Positions 1 to 14,104 of a stretch of 64,000 bases of DNA are shown here, piece after piece. The position numbers and the translations under genes were made by a program. The stretch comes from Lutjanus erythropterus. Lineage: Eukaryota > Chordata > Actinopteri > Lutjaniformes > Lutjanidae. The DNA lies in the NCBI GenBank assembly GCA_020091685.1, contig CM034606.1, forward strand, positions 14,121,695 to 14,185,694, written 5' to 3'. The notes beneath the pieces are model-generated. The model ran no database searches. It was not told the origin of the DNA and saw nothing but the letters and a program-made list of their open reading frames with translations. Within the stretch, counting starts at the first letter, position 1; each line of letters opens with the position of its first letter.

Positions 1-713
1 AATGGGTTGTGTCTCATGGATTCATCAGATGGATAATGAGTATTTAATATGGCCACTTCTGTATATATCATATATAAGTATACATAAGCCTGAAGAAGAG
101 TTTTTCTGTGCTCAAAACGTCACTAGCATACTAAACTCTTAAACTTTTAACAAACTTCACCTGCATGTCTGCCTGTTTGATCTCAAGCTCAGTGTTTATA
201 TGTATATTAGAAACATATACCATAATACAATAAACTTTGGCGCCCCTCAGTGGTTGTATCAAAAAGAGAATTTACACAGAAAGCACCCATTTTCATTAAG
301 AGTGTCTTATTTCTTCTAAACAAAATAACTTGAATGATGCCTTGAAATGAACATTATCCACTTCTATGACCTCAGAGTTTTTATGATGTGATATATTGGC
401 TATGAAACCTTTGTTCAAAAATATTATCCAGAGAATAATCATTTCACCCACAAGTATTTGAAAGACAGACACTCTTAAGTTCAAGACCATGAACCTACTT
501 GTTTTACCATCTACTTTCTAACATTTTTAGTTATTTGATGATCAGAATGATGTGTTATTTATGCAACTTACTTTTAGGCCTGCTACATACCAGGACAGCT
601 CAGTGTGTGCTGCAAAAAGATCTGTTTATCCAGGACCCTGAAAATTTTACATGGGCTGACATTTAGAGAAATCCTTCACTAGGAGTTGTCCATTAGTGTA
701 AATGTGAGTGAGC

Positions 714-720
714 TGTGTGT

Positions 721-752
<32 letters not shown>
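714..752. repeat. GT microsatellite
   Basis: About 19 GT units with one interruption by A. Confidence 0.95.
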
Positions 753-2819
753 TTACACGAAGGTCTGGCAGCCTTCCCACAGTGTTTCCCTGCCTTCTGC
801 TCCAGAGTGTCCTGGGTGAGTTCATGTTTTTGTTTCATTTAATGAAGGTGACAAACTGTATCCTCCCAATCCCATGACATTATCCTGGTTAAACTGGTGT
901 AAAATCTGTGTTATCATGAGTGCCACTGTTGTCATTTCTGTCAACACAACTGTTTCAGTACTATTTTACAGAGTCTACCCTTATAAATGATTTAGAAATG
1001 ATGAAATATTTATAATTAGGTGATTCATTAGGTTATAAACACTTTATCATTAACAAGCTGTTACAACACAAGAACTATGACCTGTTGTTTGCCAAATAGT
1101 GAGCCCATTTATTGATACTGTTACAGCCTTACATCTCAATGTTCACTTTGTCTTCTCCGTCAGTAGCATTTATACCTGTCAGCTTCATCAGCTATTTGTT
1201 ACTGATTTATTAGCATTTAACCATCAGCCTTAATGGTCAAAAATATATCAAATAACATATCAAATCATCAGATTTATACACTAACATTTTGACAATATTG
1301 TTTACCTGGACATTTCTAGAATGCACTGTTTTACACTTAACAACTCTAAAGAAGTACCAAAGTTTCTCATTCCTTGTGTTTGTTTTCCGTGTTTTGAGGC
1401 CACTGCAAAATAAAAGCTGCATTACACTGCAGATCAGGGCGCAATAACTTGGGGTACTTGGGGGGCGGGGGGGAAATTAAAGTGCTTGGTGGTGCTTCTC
1501 AGCTTTGAATGGCCATAGCTTAGAAAAACATTGTTTTTGGCAAAACTCTCAGGCAGCCTATTTGTTCAGCCCAGGCAGGGCTGGATGGCAGAGAACCCAT
1601 ACCTTCACGGATACTTGAGGATTTTGGAAAATCATCCCCTAAACTTTCCCTCTGATACCTCAGTGAAATCTGGTTTAACAAAGGCTGCTTGGTCAGTTTA
1701 TTGCTTTGTGTTTTCAACACGAACACCAAGGAGGAAATGAAACCTAAAACATGACAACATGATGCAGTTACAATGCGAACGTGATTCATGCTGACAAATA
1801 CAGCTGTATCTCGTTTCTCATTGTACTGCATGTGTAATTGACACAATCGACTGCACTGCTGTTTTTTGGTGTTGGATGTCACATACGTGTCAGCAGCCAA
1901 TATTGCAATCGCCTATCTAATGGGAAAGAACATCAGATTCATGATGTCTTAATATCACTGCAGGCTGCATTTCACAGAACTGATGGAGATGCTGTGACTG
2001 ACCTTACAGATCTGTGTTTGATTCATTTCCCCTGTAAGATGAAGGGAAAGCCAGCCACCTTGAGTTACTGAGATAACACACGTACACTGCCTGCAGCCTG
2101 GTACCTCCCAGCTGCCCCGAATCATCTGTGCACAGATTTAATCAGGTGGGGATTCATGGATACAGCAAACCATGTGATCATAAACTGCTTGAAACTGACT
2201 ATCCATGTTATATACTGTGCATCTAAAGATGCAGTTTGATGAGGGAAGACTGACAGCTGCTTTCTTAGATTTTTTTAAGTCTCCTGATAATAATCTGAAG
2301 GATCTTGATGTCCTTCAGCTTTAATTTGATTGTTGCACATTTAAGGCATCATTATTTCTGTCTGTATGGCTGTTTGTGTGCACTCCTGAGATGCACTGAC
2401 CAACAAACAGCCTATGGTATTAGGAAGTTTGTTTGACCTCTATGCAAAATTAAATATGTGCTGAAACTTCAAGATACATTTCCAAGAACACGTTGTGAAG
2501 CGGGCTGTGAAAGACGGACAAAGCAACAAGGACACAGTTGATGTTCTACTAAAAGTACCCTACTCTACTGAGCTAAGTCCTCTACAACGCACAACTGCAC
2601 ATTGTACCAGCTTTCCAACACGCACTTCAAAGTCTTAAGCCAAAGTCTTACTTATGGCTTTTATGGCGGATTATGTGAACGGCTGTTGTTTGGTAAATTG
2701 CAGGCATTTCTCCCTCATAAGAATTTGGGACATGTTAGCACAGAACTATCCTAAATTAATGTGGTGTCAGAATAATCATAGAGTTGGTAGCAGCAGCCAA
2801 GAGTTTGAGTATTGCCTGT

Positions 2820-2915
2820 GGCTTCTTGCTGCCCCCCGTCTCAACCCCATTTCCTGTCTATCTAAATCTGTTCCATCAATAAAGGCTAAAAAGCCAAGAA
2901 AGTATAATAAAAGAT
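2820..2915 (+). mobile_element. Truncated SINE 3' tail
   Basis: This segment has the same C/T-rich body, TTTCCTGTCTA and ATCAATAAAGGC...AAAGCC tail as the full SINE near 27.2 kb. The tRNA-like head is absent or unrecognisable. It is an old 5'-truncated copy. Confidence 0.6.
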
Positions 2916-3735
2916 GAGTATCCGGGAACGCCCCTTCAAGTTGCAACAAAAACTCAGAAAGCCTGTGAAAGCCTTCAGCAGACTTGAAGAGCAGCATGAA
3001 TCATCACTGGGATGCTACTCTCAGTCAACCCATCACTCAGATGCTACACCATGTACAACAACAACCCTACCCGACCCTGCCCTCTGTAGTGTCCAGGATG
3101 TCCACACTACGACTTAAGTCTGGGAAACAACTTCCCAACTTGTGAGATAGGACCATAAGAGGAGCTTGTGAATGCAGCATTAACATTTGGTTTGTGAAAA
3201 AAATGGCTTCTTTGCAGCAATGTGCGACTGAATCAGACACTTCTCTAAAATCTCTGAGGGAAGAAAAAGACCAGAACAGACAGGACGATTTGCAGCTTTT
3301 AGAAGTGAAAACAGACTATTGTTTAGATACTGCTGTGTCTTCATCTGAGTCAAAAATAATATTTTACTTTGTCTCCCATTCACATGAAAACTATACAAAT
3401 GACAAATCCAAGAATGTGTTCGTTGTTTGGTTAACTCTAGCCTGGAAAATACAAGCTCAGCCAGTAGAAAATCCCAGTAGGAAGCTGAAGCCCTTTAGTC
3501 CACCCACAAAGATGTTTTCACTTATGCTATGCTGCATATGCTGCATTCACATGCTGGTTGGATGGTCCAATTTCCTGAGTTGGGAAGTCGTTTTTCTGAC
3601 TTTGATGCGTTCATCAGCTTTTAAGTCATAATGTAGAAACAACATGGACGCTGCATCAGTACATTTCCTTTACTCTACTAAACTATTGCTTTACTGAGTT
3701 GAAAGGGTACAATCTAATACAATATTACAAATTAT

Positions 3736-3813
3736 AAAAGATATCAACCACCACAACTATTGACGAACTTCCTTAAAAGATATCAACCACCACAACTATT
3801 GACGAACTTCCTT
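3736..3813. repeat. Exact 39-bp tandem duplication
   Basis: The unit at 3736-3774 (starting AAAAGATATCAACCACC) is repeated without a mismatch at 3775-3813. No further unit follows. This is either a recent duplication or an assembly artefact. Confidence 0.95.
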
Positions 3814-4975
3814 TAAGTGCTACATTTGGCAAAAACCTGAAGACTACAGTTGGCCATTAAACATGTATAATGTGGCTACCGAACCACTACATTCTTCTTT
3901 CTGAGTTTGTAAAATGTCCCGAGCACAACAGAACAATGAGAAAAAGTAAGAAAATACAGGCAGGGTGTCTGCAGACAACTTCTACAGGGTCACAAGTAAG
4001 TCCATATTTTCTTTTTGAAAATGTTGTAGTCTATACCTTTAAGTTGGGAAAAATAAAATTCATATTGGGAGGGCACAAGGATAAATTCACATAAACCTGG
4101 ATGCCTTTTCTGATCAGTACCCTACTTCTGCATGTATTTTTTGGTGAGTAATGTTCCTTATTGATTTAATTGTCTTGCTCTTACTGTCCTTCTCCTTTTT
4201 TTAAATTTACAAATTTATGTTTTAAAACTTACTTTATGAATTTATTAATCTAGTTTTGCTGTTCAACAAACTGTCTAATTCTGCTGTGTGTAACTTTATT
4301 AAATTATATTTAATCTTGCTGGAATGTGGGCGGGGAGGGAGTCAGGGGGATTTACTATGTAAAATTGAATCAATATGTAATATTCTACACTTGAAAATAA
4401 GTCATGAACTAAACATTTACTCTCGTCTGCCATGTTAACATTAAATCTACAGACAACAACTGGGCAAGCAGTGACTTTCTGAGTTGTTGTACCAACCTGA
4501 GGGGGCGTTCACATAAATTTCCCCTGTTTGGAACTTTTTTCCTGATTATTTCCGACACCACATGAATGCAGGAAAAGATTTCCCAGGACTGTGTGGGTGT
4601 AGGGAATGATTGACAGCTGCCTCACCCTCCAGACAGATGTGTTGCACAGGTATTGACATCATGTAATTTCCATCATGGCACCACAAAACTTCAACTTGAC
4701 ATGGTCTAATTAGCCAGAATGATCAAAAACATCTGTGTGGGTGTGCAAGGCCTTTAATCAGGAAAAAAAAAAGAAGAAAATCTTTATGTCTGGAGAGATC
4801 CTGCACCTGGAGGGCTGAGCATGCAGGTATCAGCCTGAACAGTAAAATGCACAGTGACGGTGAGTTCAAGCGTATGAGGCATGTAGTCTGGTGGGAGTTG
4901 GACCAGTGCCAGAATGTATATTCATCTGTAGGGGGAGCCACTGCAACAAATATCCTACAAACACTTGCTGTATGC

Positions 4976-5010
4976 GCTCTCTCACTCTCTCACTCTCTCT
5001 CACACACACA
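4976..5010. repeat. CT/CA compound microsatellite
   Basis: CTCTCTCA-type repeats pass into a CA run. Confidence 0.85.
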
Positions 5011-6130
5011 GTTGTGGAAAGTGTCACTCTCACACACCCTCGGCCATGTGCACAGTCACACAGGGAGCAGACACAGACTGAACACGATCTGATGGCAAAC
5101 AGAGAATGAGGATGGCGAATGAGTCTTTCGCCATGTTCCCACCAGCAGTTACTTATAATTTATCAGTGCTGTCTATGTGAGGCGAGGAAAACAGATTGAA
5201 CTGAATGTTGCCCATGATGGCCATGATGGAAATACTTCAGCAGTGAAAATAAATGTCATCACTATGTAGGATGTTTTTAAAACATTACATGAAGATGAAA
5301 AATTGTAATGGCCCAAGCAATAAGTCATGTTACAGTTACAGTGTTCAAATATATTATTGTGAGCCACACTGCATTTTATCAGATATACCCAAAAATATCC
5401 TACAGGAATATAGTGGAATCATTATTATTTATTTATAAGCATTTATTTTCGGCTACACAACAGTTCAGAACTTAAAAACATGAGTTTTTCTAACTTTAAG
5501 TCATTTGACTTGAAATGATGAGTCGACAGGGTGACTGTTCAATCCACCCATTAAATTCATTTTCTAAAGAAACATGAGCAGCATGTAAGCAGACTTCCCA
5601 GCACACATTAATGTAACAGTTAATACGCTCCTGAGACCCTTCCCTTCTTTTTATGGCTCAAATTAAAAAAAAATTTTGTGATGAAAAATTACTGTGCAGT
5701 CTCTAATACTCTCTAAGATAAGTCACAATTTAAGGCAGCCCAGACATGAACTTTTTTTTAAGTTAAAACAAATTTATTTTTACTGCGTAGGTGGGAAATG
5801 AGCCAAGAAAGTGCTGAGCCACAGTGTTCAGTCTGTTTTCCTAAATGGCTCAGGAGTACTTTGTGGTCAGCTGTATTGAGAGTGGCAGTATGATCGAAGA
5901 GCACCTGAACTGGGAGCACCTGAAGGCAAAAAGGAGATTCTTAATCACCTTTATGATGACAATTTTACAAAGGTGGTAAAAACCAACTGTGGAGAGAGCT
6001 GTGGCCGGGTTCATGTGATTCGACTGATCTGGACTGATTATGAGTCGAATGAGCAGCGATGCAGATGTGGCTACTGTCTAAGACCTACAGAAAATGAATG
6101 ATCTCATCCCCTACCAGGAGGGAATATCAG

Positions 6131-6680
6131 TCTTAAAGCTGCATTAGTAGATTTTCTTTGGCCACACAGGAGCAGCGGAACAAGTTGAAAACACATTAAT
6201 GAAGTTATTTCCTCACGAAGTTGTTATAGTTAATGTCATAAGCAAAAAAACAGCCTATTTACACATCCAGCAGACAAAGAGCAACATTAGCATTTATTTG
6301 GAGTCATGTTTGTGTTCATGTAAATTCAACAGTCACTCTACTTTAGCTCTTTTTTTGGTCTCTACCATCCCCTAAGAAACAAAAATATCTGATTCTTTAA
6401 CTAGGAAAAGGTCCACATTGTTCACCAGCTAGTCTCTAGCGATGTCTGTCTCCTGTTTTGAGCTGAGCACATAATGTGAAGTGGGTTTATCACAGAAAAC
6501 AGCTGCCTGCTGCACCTGGAAACAAGGTTGATGCACAAAACCAAAATAATGAAAGCTAAAAGTTAGATCTACAGTGAAAAAGCTAAAAGAGGAGAAACAT
6601 TTTGTAGAACTGCAAAGAAGTGAAAAGCTGGATGAAAACTCTGTGGGTTTGTCACAAAGAGTGACTCCTGTCACACATAC
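6131..6680 (+). mobile_element. Interspersed repeat copy A (TTAAAGCTGCATTAG terminus)
   Basis: It starts TTAAAGCTGCATTAG and ends near TGTGGGTTTGTCACAAAGAG. A diverged copy in the same orientation lies at about 38575-39065 in opsin intron 2. Shared blocks include GAGCAACATTAGCAT and CTGTGGGTTTG. No coding frame is recognised. Confidence 0.6.
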
Positions 6681-7017
6681 TTGACAACCTTCCTTCTCAC
6701 GGTTTTCCTCCTCCTGTATTTCTCCTGACTTATGACAAGTTTACACACTTTTTTTTCTTATTTGCACACAACCTGTCTCTGGAAGTGTACAGCATGTACA
6801 ACAATACAGCTGCATGTGACGTGGAAAGAGTATCAGACTACACTACACCCAAATCAATTTGTAAGGCTCCAACTCAGTATTTGGACTGCACTACTTGTGT
6901 TTTTGATGTGCCATTGCTACATATTGTTCCTTTAAAGAATGTATTGGATAATAAATGTCTGACGGATAATTGCAAAGACAGAAAAAGTTTTGTAGAGACA
7001 AGACAGACTCATTCTGC

Positions 7018-8057
7018 ATCGGGTATCGGTCCGATACTGTACTCACGTACTCGTACTCATAAAACCACTGTAGTACTCCACACCTGACACCACGTCACGA
7101 AAAGTAGCTGCTGGACACAAGTAAACATCTAAAGAACCAACAGGACGCAGAGTTCAAGGAGTTTGCTGATGCTTACCCTCTTTTTTTTGGTCGCCTCGTC
7201 ATCAACATCAACGAGGGACTCTCTGTCCTCAACATCATCCACTATTGACCGCAGAGACTTTGGAAACTGTCCGTAAAATTCCATGTAAAACTGAAATTAA
7301 TGTCCACCTGTAGACCGCTGCCAGCCAATCCAATGTCCAATAAGTCCCAGCGGGCGTAAACTAGTTGAATGCCTCGGAAAATTTATCCAAAAACGAAAAA
7401 AAAAAAAAACACACCGCCGCCACCAGTCTGTAATCCTCTTTTCTTCTTAATAAGTTACTACAACTTCTCTTTGTGAACTTATTCTTCACCAAAAACGCTT
7501 CGGGATTCACAGCGGGGTCAACAAAACTGTTGCACACATGGCACCACCCTTATACCTGTCCCCCCCTAAACAATGACAGGTAGGAACTAATTAGCTCTCA
7601 GACAAGAGGGACATGAAGAAGAAACCTAAATACTACACGTGTAAATATGTAATTAAAATACTAGTTAAAGTGCTGTAAATGATAATGAAATACTTATCAT
7701 ATAAAACACAATTTGTAACAGTAAACTTAATTCTGCAAGTCCATAATAATTATGAAATTATTATACTGAAATATATCACATACACAGTAAATTGCACAGC
7801 TTAATAAGGAATACAAAATCAGAAAAGTAACTACAAATAGCCCAAAATGTGTACAGTAACTATGGTTACACTTGTAGCAGGAAACAGCAACAATGATTTG
7901 TTACATTTAGAAAGTGACCATCTAATGAAAATAAAACATGTTATTGTAAGAACTTTAATGGCATTATTAAGCGCCCGTATAGGTATTCAGTATCAGAAAG
8001 TACCCAAATGTAAGTATCTGTACTTGTACTTGTAAAGTGGTATCGGTGCATCCCTAA
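7018..8057. mobile_element. Probable non-autonomous DNA element with GTATCGG ends
   Basis: The right end is GTGGTATCGGTGCATCCCTA, a terminus very common in fish elements. The left part carries the complementary GGTATCGGTCCGATACTG and repeated GTACTCGTACTC. I could not find an exact left terminus or a target duplication, so the left limit is approximate. Confidence 0.55.
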
Positions 8058-8607
8058 CAATATGCCAGACATGAGCAGGAAGAGATCATACATAAGAACA
8101 CAGTGGCACCGACATTAAAGTTGTCTGCAACGTCCTGTTTGGATGACAGCCAGTGACTGAACATCAGCACACCAACCCTTATTTCAATGTTTACGCAGTT
8201 ATGAGGCAGCAATGATTTAGTCTGAACAGTCAAATGATTATAACACAGGAACCCTCGAGGTGTCTGGATTCAGGGTGATTTGATTTAGCTTTTTTTGGGT
8301 GTTGAGCCTTGAAATGAAATATCTGTCAATCATGAAACATTAACCTTTTCCTAAAATGTTAAAGCCTTGAAAAAAAACATGGTTTAGAGTATTCTGAAAG
8401 TTCATTTGTCAGTGATTTCCAGCAAATGATGTCTGTGTCCTTTTGGTGAGTCACAGTGTTTCAATAAACCCAGCTGAGAAGAAAAACATTTCTTCACCGT
8501 GATGATTTTATTTATGTAAAAGAAGTTGTCTGCTCTCTGTAACAGACTTCCTGAGTCAGGAATTAGTTCTACTTTTAAAAAAAGAATAAACATGATGTGG
8601 GCTTGTG

Positions 8608-9005
8608 CAGAGGTGGGAAATGACTAAGTACAAATACTTTGTTACTGTGTTTAAATAGGTTTTTCAGATATATGTATATATTTTTCTAACTTTTCTTTTT
8701 GTTACTCCATACATTTGAACACAAATATCTGTAATTTTTACTCCTTATATTTTCAAAACATTCTTGTTACTTTAATTTTGATGCATTTGAGGGGAAAAAG
8801 AAGTAACAAGATGAAAAGTGCCAAAAAAGACAAAACAAGATGAAAGACAACATGACAAATGCATCAACACATCCTTCAGAGGGCAACTTTTTACTTGGAG
8901 TACATTTCAGAGCCTGTACTGAATCAGTATTTCCACCTTTATCAGAGTATTTTTATACAAGTATTTGTACTTCTACTGAAGTAAAGAATGTGTGTACTTT
9001 TTGTA
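8608..9005. mobile_element. Element with AAGTACAAATAC / GTATTTGTACTTC arms
   Basis: The left part (AGAGGTGGGAAATGACTAAGTAC) and the right part (GTATTTGTACTTCTACTGAAG) resemble inverted arms of a widespread fish repeat. Related text recurs at about 11030-11275. No transposase is visible. Confidence 0.5.
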
Positions 9006-11029
9006 CTGGGTGTGTAAAGCTAAAAAGAAGTTCTTTGCTTACGAAGATGAGCAGAGTGTGCAGGAAGTTCCACGTGGTGTCTGGTGCTCTCATAACCAGT
9101 GTCAGCAGTGAGATTAATGTAATGCCTCCTGTTAGGCAAATATCAAGGGTGCAGACTGGTCTGTTTAGGAGAGCTGGAGCGCCCACAGGGTCGGGCTGAT
9201 TGATCGCTCCGACACCCAAAGGTCAGCACTGCTAGGGTTCTCCTACCTCTGACGCAGCCTGAAGGCCTCAGCAGCCACTGCTGTTTGGATTTTCTCCATT
9301 TTACTGAAAACATTTAGCATTTTTTGTTCTTGGGGACATTTGTCAGGGACGGAGTGTTAATGTCTGCTCTCCTTGGCAGCTGGCCGGCCCGCTTTGGCTG
9401 TTGCATGTATTGATGACAGAGCAAACGAGAAGTGAGAGAATTAAAGGCAGATGAAGGATAAAGAGTTTTCTTGGATTAAGACAAATGAGTGGCTGGCGCT
9501 GGCAGCATTGTCTGCTCCCTAAGCTTTCGTTTCTGGGTCAGAACTTACAATTACCCAGACAACAGGGGTATTTTCATGAGCAATGGCCACTGCTATTACC
9601 AGAGTCATCTCTAATGAGCAAGTTTGTGGGAACTCCATTTTTAATCAATGCTTTTAACTGCCTTAGAAAGCCTCAGTTTTTCTTTTAAAGAAGCAGTTAA
9701 TGTCTAAGTTATTGATCGATCAGTAGCCTCGGTGTGCAGAGTGGAAGTAAGATGCCCATGCTGGTGTGACAGGAGCCTCTCCAGAGGACTGAGTCCCATT
9801 CTTTGTTTGTTTGAGCACTTCTGTGGGCAGCTCGACAGCTCATTTGCTCCCTAATAGAGATGAACTGGTGGGGATGGTCTAAGGGAGAGGGAGATGCTGC
9901 GTTCTCCAAGCAGGAGGGGTAACAGGAGGAGGGGTACGGCTGCAGGTTGCCTACCATCACCACTGTAATTGATTACATTCATCACAGCATGTTGCGGTAG
10001 TGTATAAAACTGCTGCCTGGGTAGCGTACCCATGTCAGCCTTCAAATGAAGACATATTTGCAGGCAGGGATAAAAACGCTGTCCGAACTCTTCCATCTCC
10101 ATCCATGTCCAATATCTGTGTGGCTATAGGCCATGTTGCCATGTAAACATGCATTGAGCAGCTGTGCATATAACATAGAAATCAATGCCACATGAGAACA
10201 CCTTTGGTGCCAAGTGATTTTCTTGGTAATGTAATGATGAGCTTTCATACACTTGCGTTATGGTTGATTATAAAAGCAGGCCTGAAAAAGGTCTCTGTGG
10301 TCCAGGATAAAGGCTGATATATGATGACGATTTGTCACAAGGAGGCTCTTTTTCCATGCTCCCATTACCATTGAGCTCAGACGGATACCACATTGTATAA
10401 TCCGACTGCAAGGGAACAGAAAAGCAGGAGATTGGCTTGATTGTGTATAAATGGAGTCTGTAATTAGATCATATCAGACAGGTAAACATCCTTCCACACG
10501 GAGGCAGGAACAAATGAGGATATTGTTCAGAGACACCGACTGCACTGTCATTCACACCAATTAATACCCTCAGCTCATATTCAGACCTGATTCTAGAGGT
10601 AAATCAGCATTAGATTACAACCACACGACCTGGCTTCTTTTCAGCCTCTGGTACAGCAGTGAAACTATTACTTTTCATTGAGTTTTACTGTGAATGACTT
10701 GCATTGTTAGTATTCCCTTGCATGAAAACCACCCAGACTGAAATAATCCCTTCAGCTGCAATATTTTAATAAGATTCTGGTTGACGACACCAGTGGAAGT
10801 GCTGCTGCTCATATCATCATGAGGCTAATGTAATAATGAAAAGTTTCTAGGTGATAGCAAAGAAGAGTGATGAGTTTCCCCTCACAAATCCCGAACATAT
10901 CATCGCCTTTCAAAGCACTGATTCATCATTTTACTGTGATGAACCTCAAAAGCAGAAATCAGATTCACCTAATGATTTATGCCAGTCAGCATATAAATCC
11001 AAGGACATCGGAGAGAAGTGAACTGCCAT

Positions 11030-11275
11030 TACTGTGCAACTGATACCAAAGTACTGCCTGACTTTGATGCATTTACACTGGAACTACAAATACTGAGTTC
11101 ACCTAACTCAGTTTTTATCAACTTGTTATTAAAACTCATTTTAAATAAGTTACTTGTACTTTGAGGTCGAAAAAGCTGCCAAACTCAGTGTACTTGAGTT
11201 GGGTTTGCTGCTTTTTTCAGTGGTGAAATGTAACTAAGTACATTACTCTTGTACTTAAGTATCCCACAAATTAGA
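11030..11275. mobile_element. Diverged repeat related to the 8.6-9.0 kb element
   Basis: It contains GTGGTGAAATGTAACTAAG followed by TACATTACTCTTGTACTTAAG, and an upstream TTACTTGTACTTTGAGG. The wording matches the arms at 8.6-9.0 kb. Limits are uncertain. Confidence 0.4.
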
Positions 11276-11396
11276 GGCACTTTACATAAGTGAGAATGAA
11301 AAATGCTTCTAAAACAAATTGTCTCATCATCCAGTTATTGAAAGTCAAAAGCAGACTCATCTGGCCTCTGTAGAGTCTGCTAGTCTTTATTTAGAT

Positions 11397-11803
11397 CAGG
11401 GCTGCCCAAACTGGGGCGCCCGGACCAAAGTTGGCCCACCATAACGTTTGATTTGGCCCAGCAGATGTTTCTAGCTTTAATTAAGAATGAAAATATAAAT
11501 TGTTTTTTATGCTGTTTTATTTTTGTCTGTCGTCTCCTTTGTCTCTCTCACCTTTCCAGTCTTCCTACGCCTGTCTTGTTCAATAGAGGCAAAAGCCTCT
11601 TGGGTAATAGGATCTTTTATTATTAATTATTTTTCGTAATTTGAGCAGACGGATAGAGCGACTCTTTGCACTGGAAGTTAATGGAACTTGGGATCTTAGT
11701 ATCATTTTGTATCTATACAACAATCGGGTGTGTGCTTTTGGCTCATGGCCCAACAGTAAATTTCAGTTTTGGTTCTTTAAAGGAAAAAGTTTGTCGACCC
11801 CTG
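11397..11803. mobile_element. 407-bp non-autonomous hAT-type element with 8-bp duplication
   Basis: The left end begins CAGGGCTGCCCAAACT. The right end, read on the other strand, begins CAGGGGTCGACAAACT, so they are imperfect terminal inverted repeats of hAT style. Exact 8-bp duplications ATTTAGAT flank it at 11389-11396 and 11804-11811, the length expected for hAT transposases. No transposase is encoded. Confidence 0.88.
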
Positions 11804-13084
11804 ATTTAGATATTACAAACAGTCCATGTTCCCTCACAAACAGCAGTGAGCACAAGTTAAACCTGCCTGTTTACCATGAATGGAAAAGGTTTACCCTTGG
11901 TATCTTTATATTTCCCTCAGAAACACAACTCCAGAGTAATGCTAATGTTGCTACATATGAGCTGCAAGTGTAAATCTATATACCTTTAGATATCTCTGAA
12001 ATAGCAGGATCTGTAGAAGGAGAATTTTAATGCTTTCCAGTCCATGTACACTGAGGCACCTGTTGCTGCTCTCTGTTGTGTCAGCATTCCCTCTGCATCC
12101 CTCTGTGTGTGTGCATAACAAGCTCCAACTGTTTGGTGTGGCACAGGGAATAGAATCTGGTGCATCACAATAAATAGTATCTAAGTGTGTGCACTGAATA
12201 GTATCTAGCTTTTCCTGTGCTTGGGCAGTTAACTATTGTCTAGCCTTGAACTATTGACAAGCAGCTCAGTTGCTGTGAGAATCTTGGACACGGGTGATGT
12301 ACACGGGATGTTGATACAGCTGAACATGGCTGGGATAGAGATGTCTGGGGGTGTGTAGGTGCATGTATGTGGGATATGTGCGGAAAAAAACACCAGGGAA
12401 TAATACACAGGTATGTTTTGGGAGCCAGCTGGAATGTAAAAAGGGGAAGGGACTCATCAAAGTCTCTGAAATGGTATAAATGAAGGTACATTGAGTCTCT
12501 TTTGTCAGTCTGATCCCCGGATTGACTCGAGTGTTGCTGTCTTGAAGAGCACAAGTAAACTCTTTTGCTGCGAACTTTGTTTCTTCTTCAGTGAGCTTTC
12601 TTTTGTCACCATTCCTGACTCAACAAGACCTTCAGAGATAAAGTTATTTCCTGAGTTTTTGATAAGTGTTGTGGCATCGAGTCCAGATTATCTTTGGCCC
12701 ATTTTCAAGGTTCATTTGTCACAACAGATCTGTCTCCAAAAAATGCTCAAGAAGATAACCCACAGGCCTCACTGTGAACCGTTTCCTTTCCTTTCTTCTG
12801 TGCTCCTGTGGCTTTGTCAAGTAATCACTGCAATGTCCACAGGAGGTGTGCGTGACACCAATGACAACTGATCCATAATATTGCCTTTGCTCCCTGCTGT
12901 GTTCTTCATACCCTGCAAGGTCAATTTCTTAATGAACACTGAGGCTTTTGGTAGCAAATGAGTTTGTCCCGTGCAGCTTCAGAGGCCCTGAAAAGAATCA
13001 CTCTCAACCTCTGCTGAAGCAGAGAACCAAAACATCTGACAGCTAAACAACTGAGATAATGCAAGTTGATTAGCAAGCTTTACA

Positions 13085-13175
13085 GATGTTTTTAATCGAT
13101 TTCATCATCTAACTCTTGGCAAGAAAGTGAGAGAGTATTTCCTAAAATGTCAAACAATTTCTTTATCTAATGAAA
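13085..13175. mobile_element. Fragment of the TCATCTAACTCTTGGCAAG foldback repeat
   Basis: The stretch TCATCTAACTCTTGGCAAG, then AAAGTGAGAGAGTATTTCC and AAAATGTCAAAC, is the outer arm of a common fish foldback element. Related arms occur at 19.4 kb and 49.8-50.5 kb. Confidence 0.5.
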
Positions 13176-14104
13176 GAAGCACAAGGCTTTATTGTGTAAG
13201 AGTTTAGATTCACTGTCAATCTATATCTTGTCTCTTCCTTTTTTTCTTTATCATTTTACATATTGGACCCACATGTGTATTACTCTTAGAAATACTGAAC
13301 TTGTTCGCTTTTTTCAAAGTAACTAAATCAAGGTAAGCTTGAATCAGACAAATATAGACAAAAATACATTTAAGCTATTATCAATATCACTACATGGCTT
13401 TTAAAGCCAAAGATGAAAACAGTGCCTCACGGAAGTTCTGAAAAAATCATTGTGGAAAATTATCAGAAACTAATTTTGTTTCAGATTATCAGCCCAATTT
13501 ACAATAAGCCTGTGAGTCAAGCGAGAACAAAACATGATGACTCTATTATGACAATATCTTTGCTCATCTACAGTTTAAATTGAATATATCAGAGTAATGC
13601 TCAGTGATCAAATGGTAGCTGTTACAAGCACATTTTTGTTTTTCAGTACAGTTGAAGATGTCAGGTCAACTGTTCACATGGGATGTAATCTAATACGGTT
13701 TCTTGTTTACACATTTAATCTGCACAGCTCTGACTTGTGCAAGTACATCATGCCAAACAGCCAACTCTGACCACCGGTCCATTCAGCAATATCTCTTTGG
13801 CACATGCTTGCTTGCTTCCATTTCAAAACTCATTCTTTTATTCTTTTGTGTTGCTCTTAATCAAACAACAGACTGATAACGAATGTGAATGTGAGCACAA
13901 GAAGGCCTTCTTGATGATAGTACTCTTCAATGCATAAATTTACTGCCTCTGCCTCCTACTAAGACCAGAAATGAGTGGATGAAGGTCCACAGCAAAGACT
14001 GGTGGGAGAGTTCTGCTAGTGTGCATGTAATTTATGTATTTTAATGTAGTTAGCTAAGTAACATTAGCTATGTTAATTATTCATGTTAATCTTTAATGTT
14101 ATTG

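Larger units (their letters stand above)
1..6130. other. Intergenic stretch without a recognised gene
   Basis: Frames up to 145 codons occur, but none has a recognisable protein family, splice-flanked structure or conserved motif. It holds two microsatellites, a truncated SINE tail and the 39-bp tandem duplication. The rest is AT-rich sequence in which I see nothing specific. Confidence 0.6.

Noticed and set aside
3194-3631. A 145-codon plus-strand open frame.
   Set aside because: The product has no recognisable domain, the frame lies in ordinary AT-rich DNA, and nothing suggests splicing or a promoter. It is probably a chance frame.
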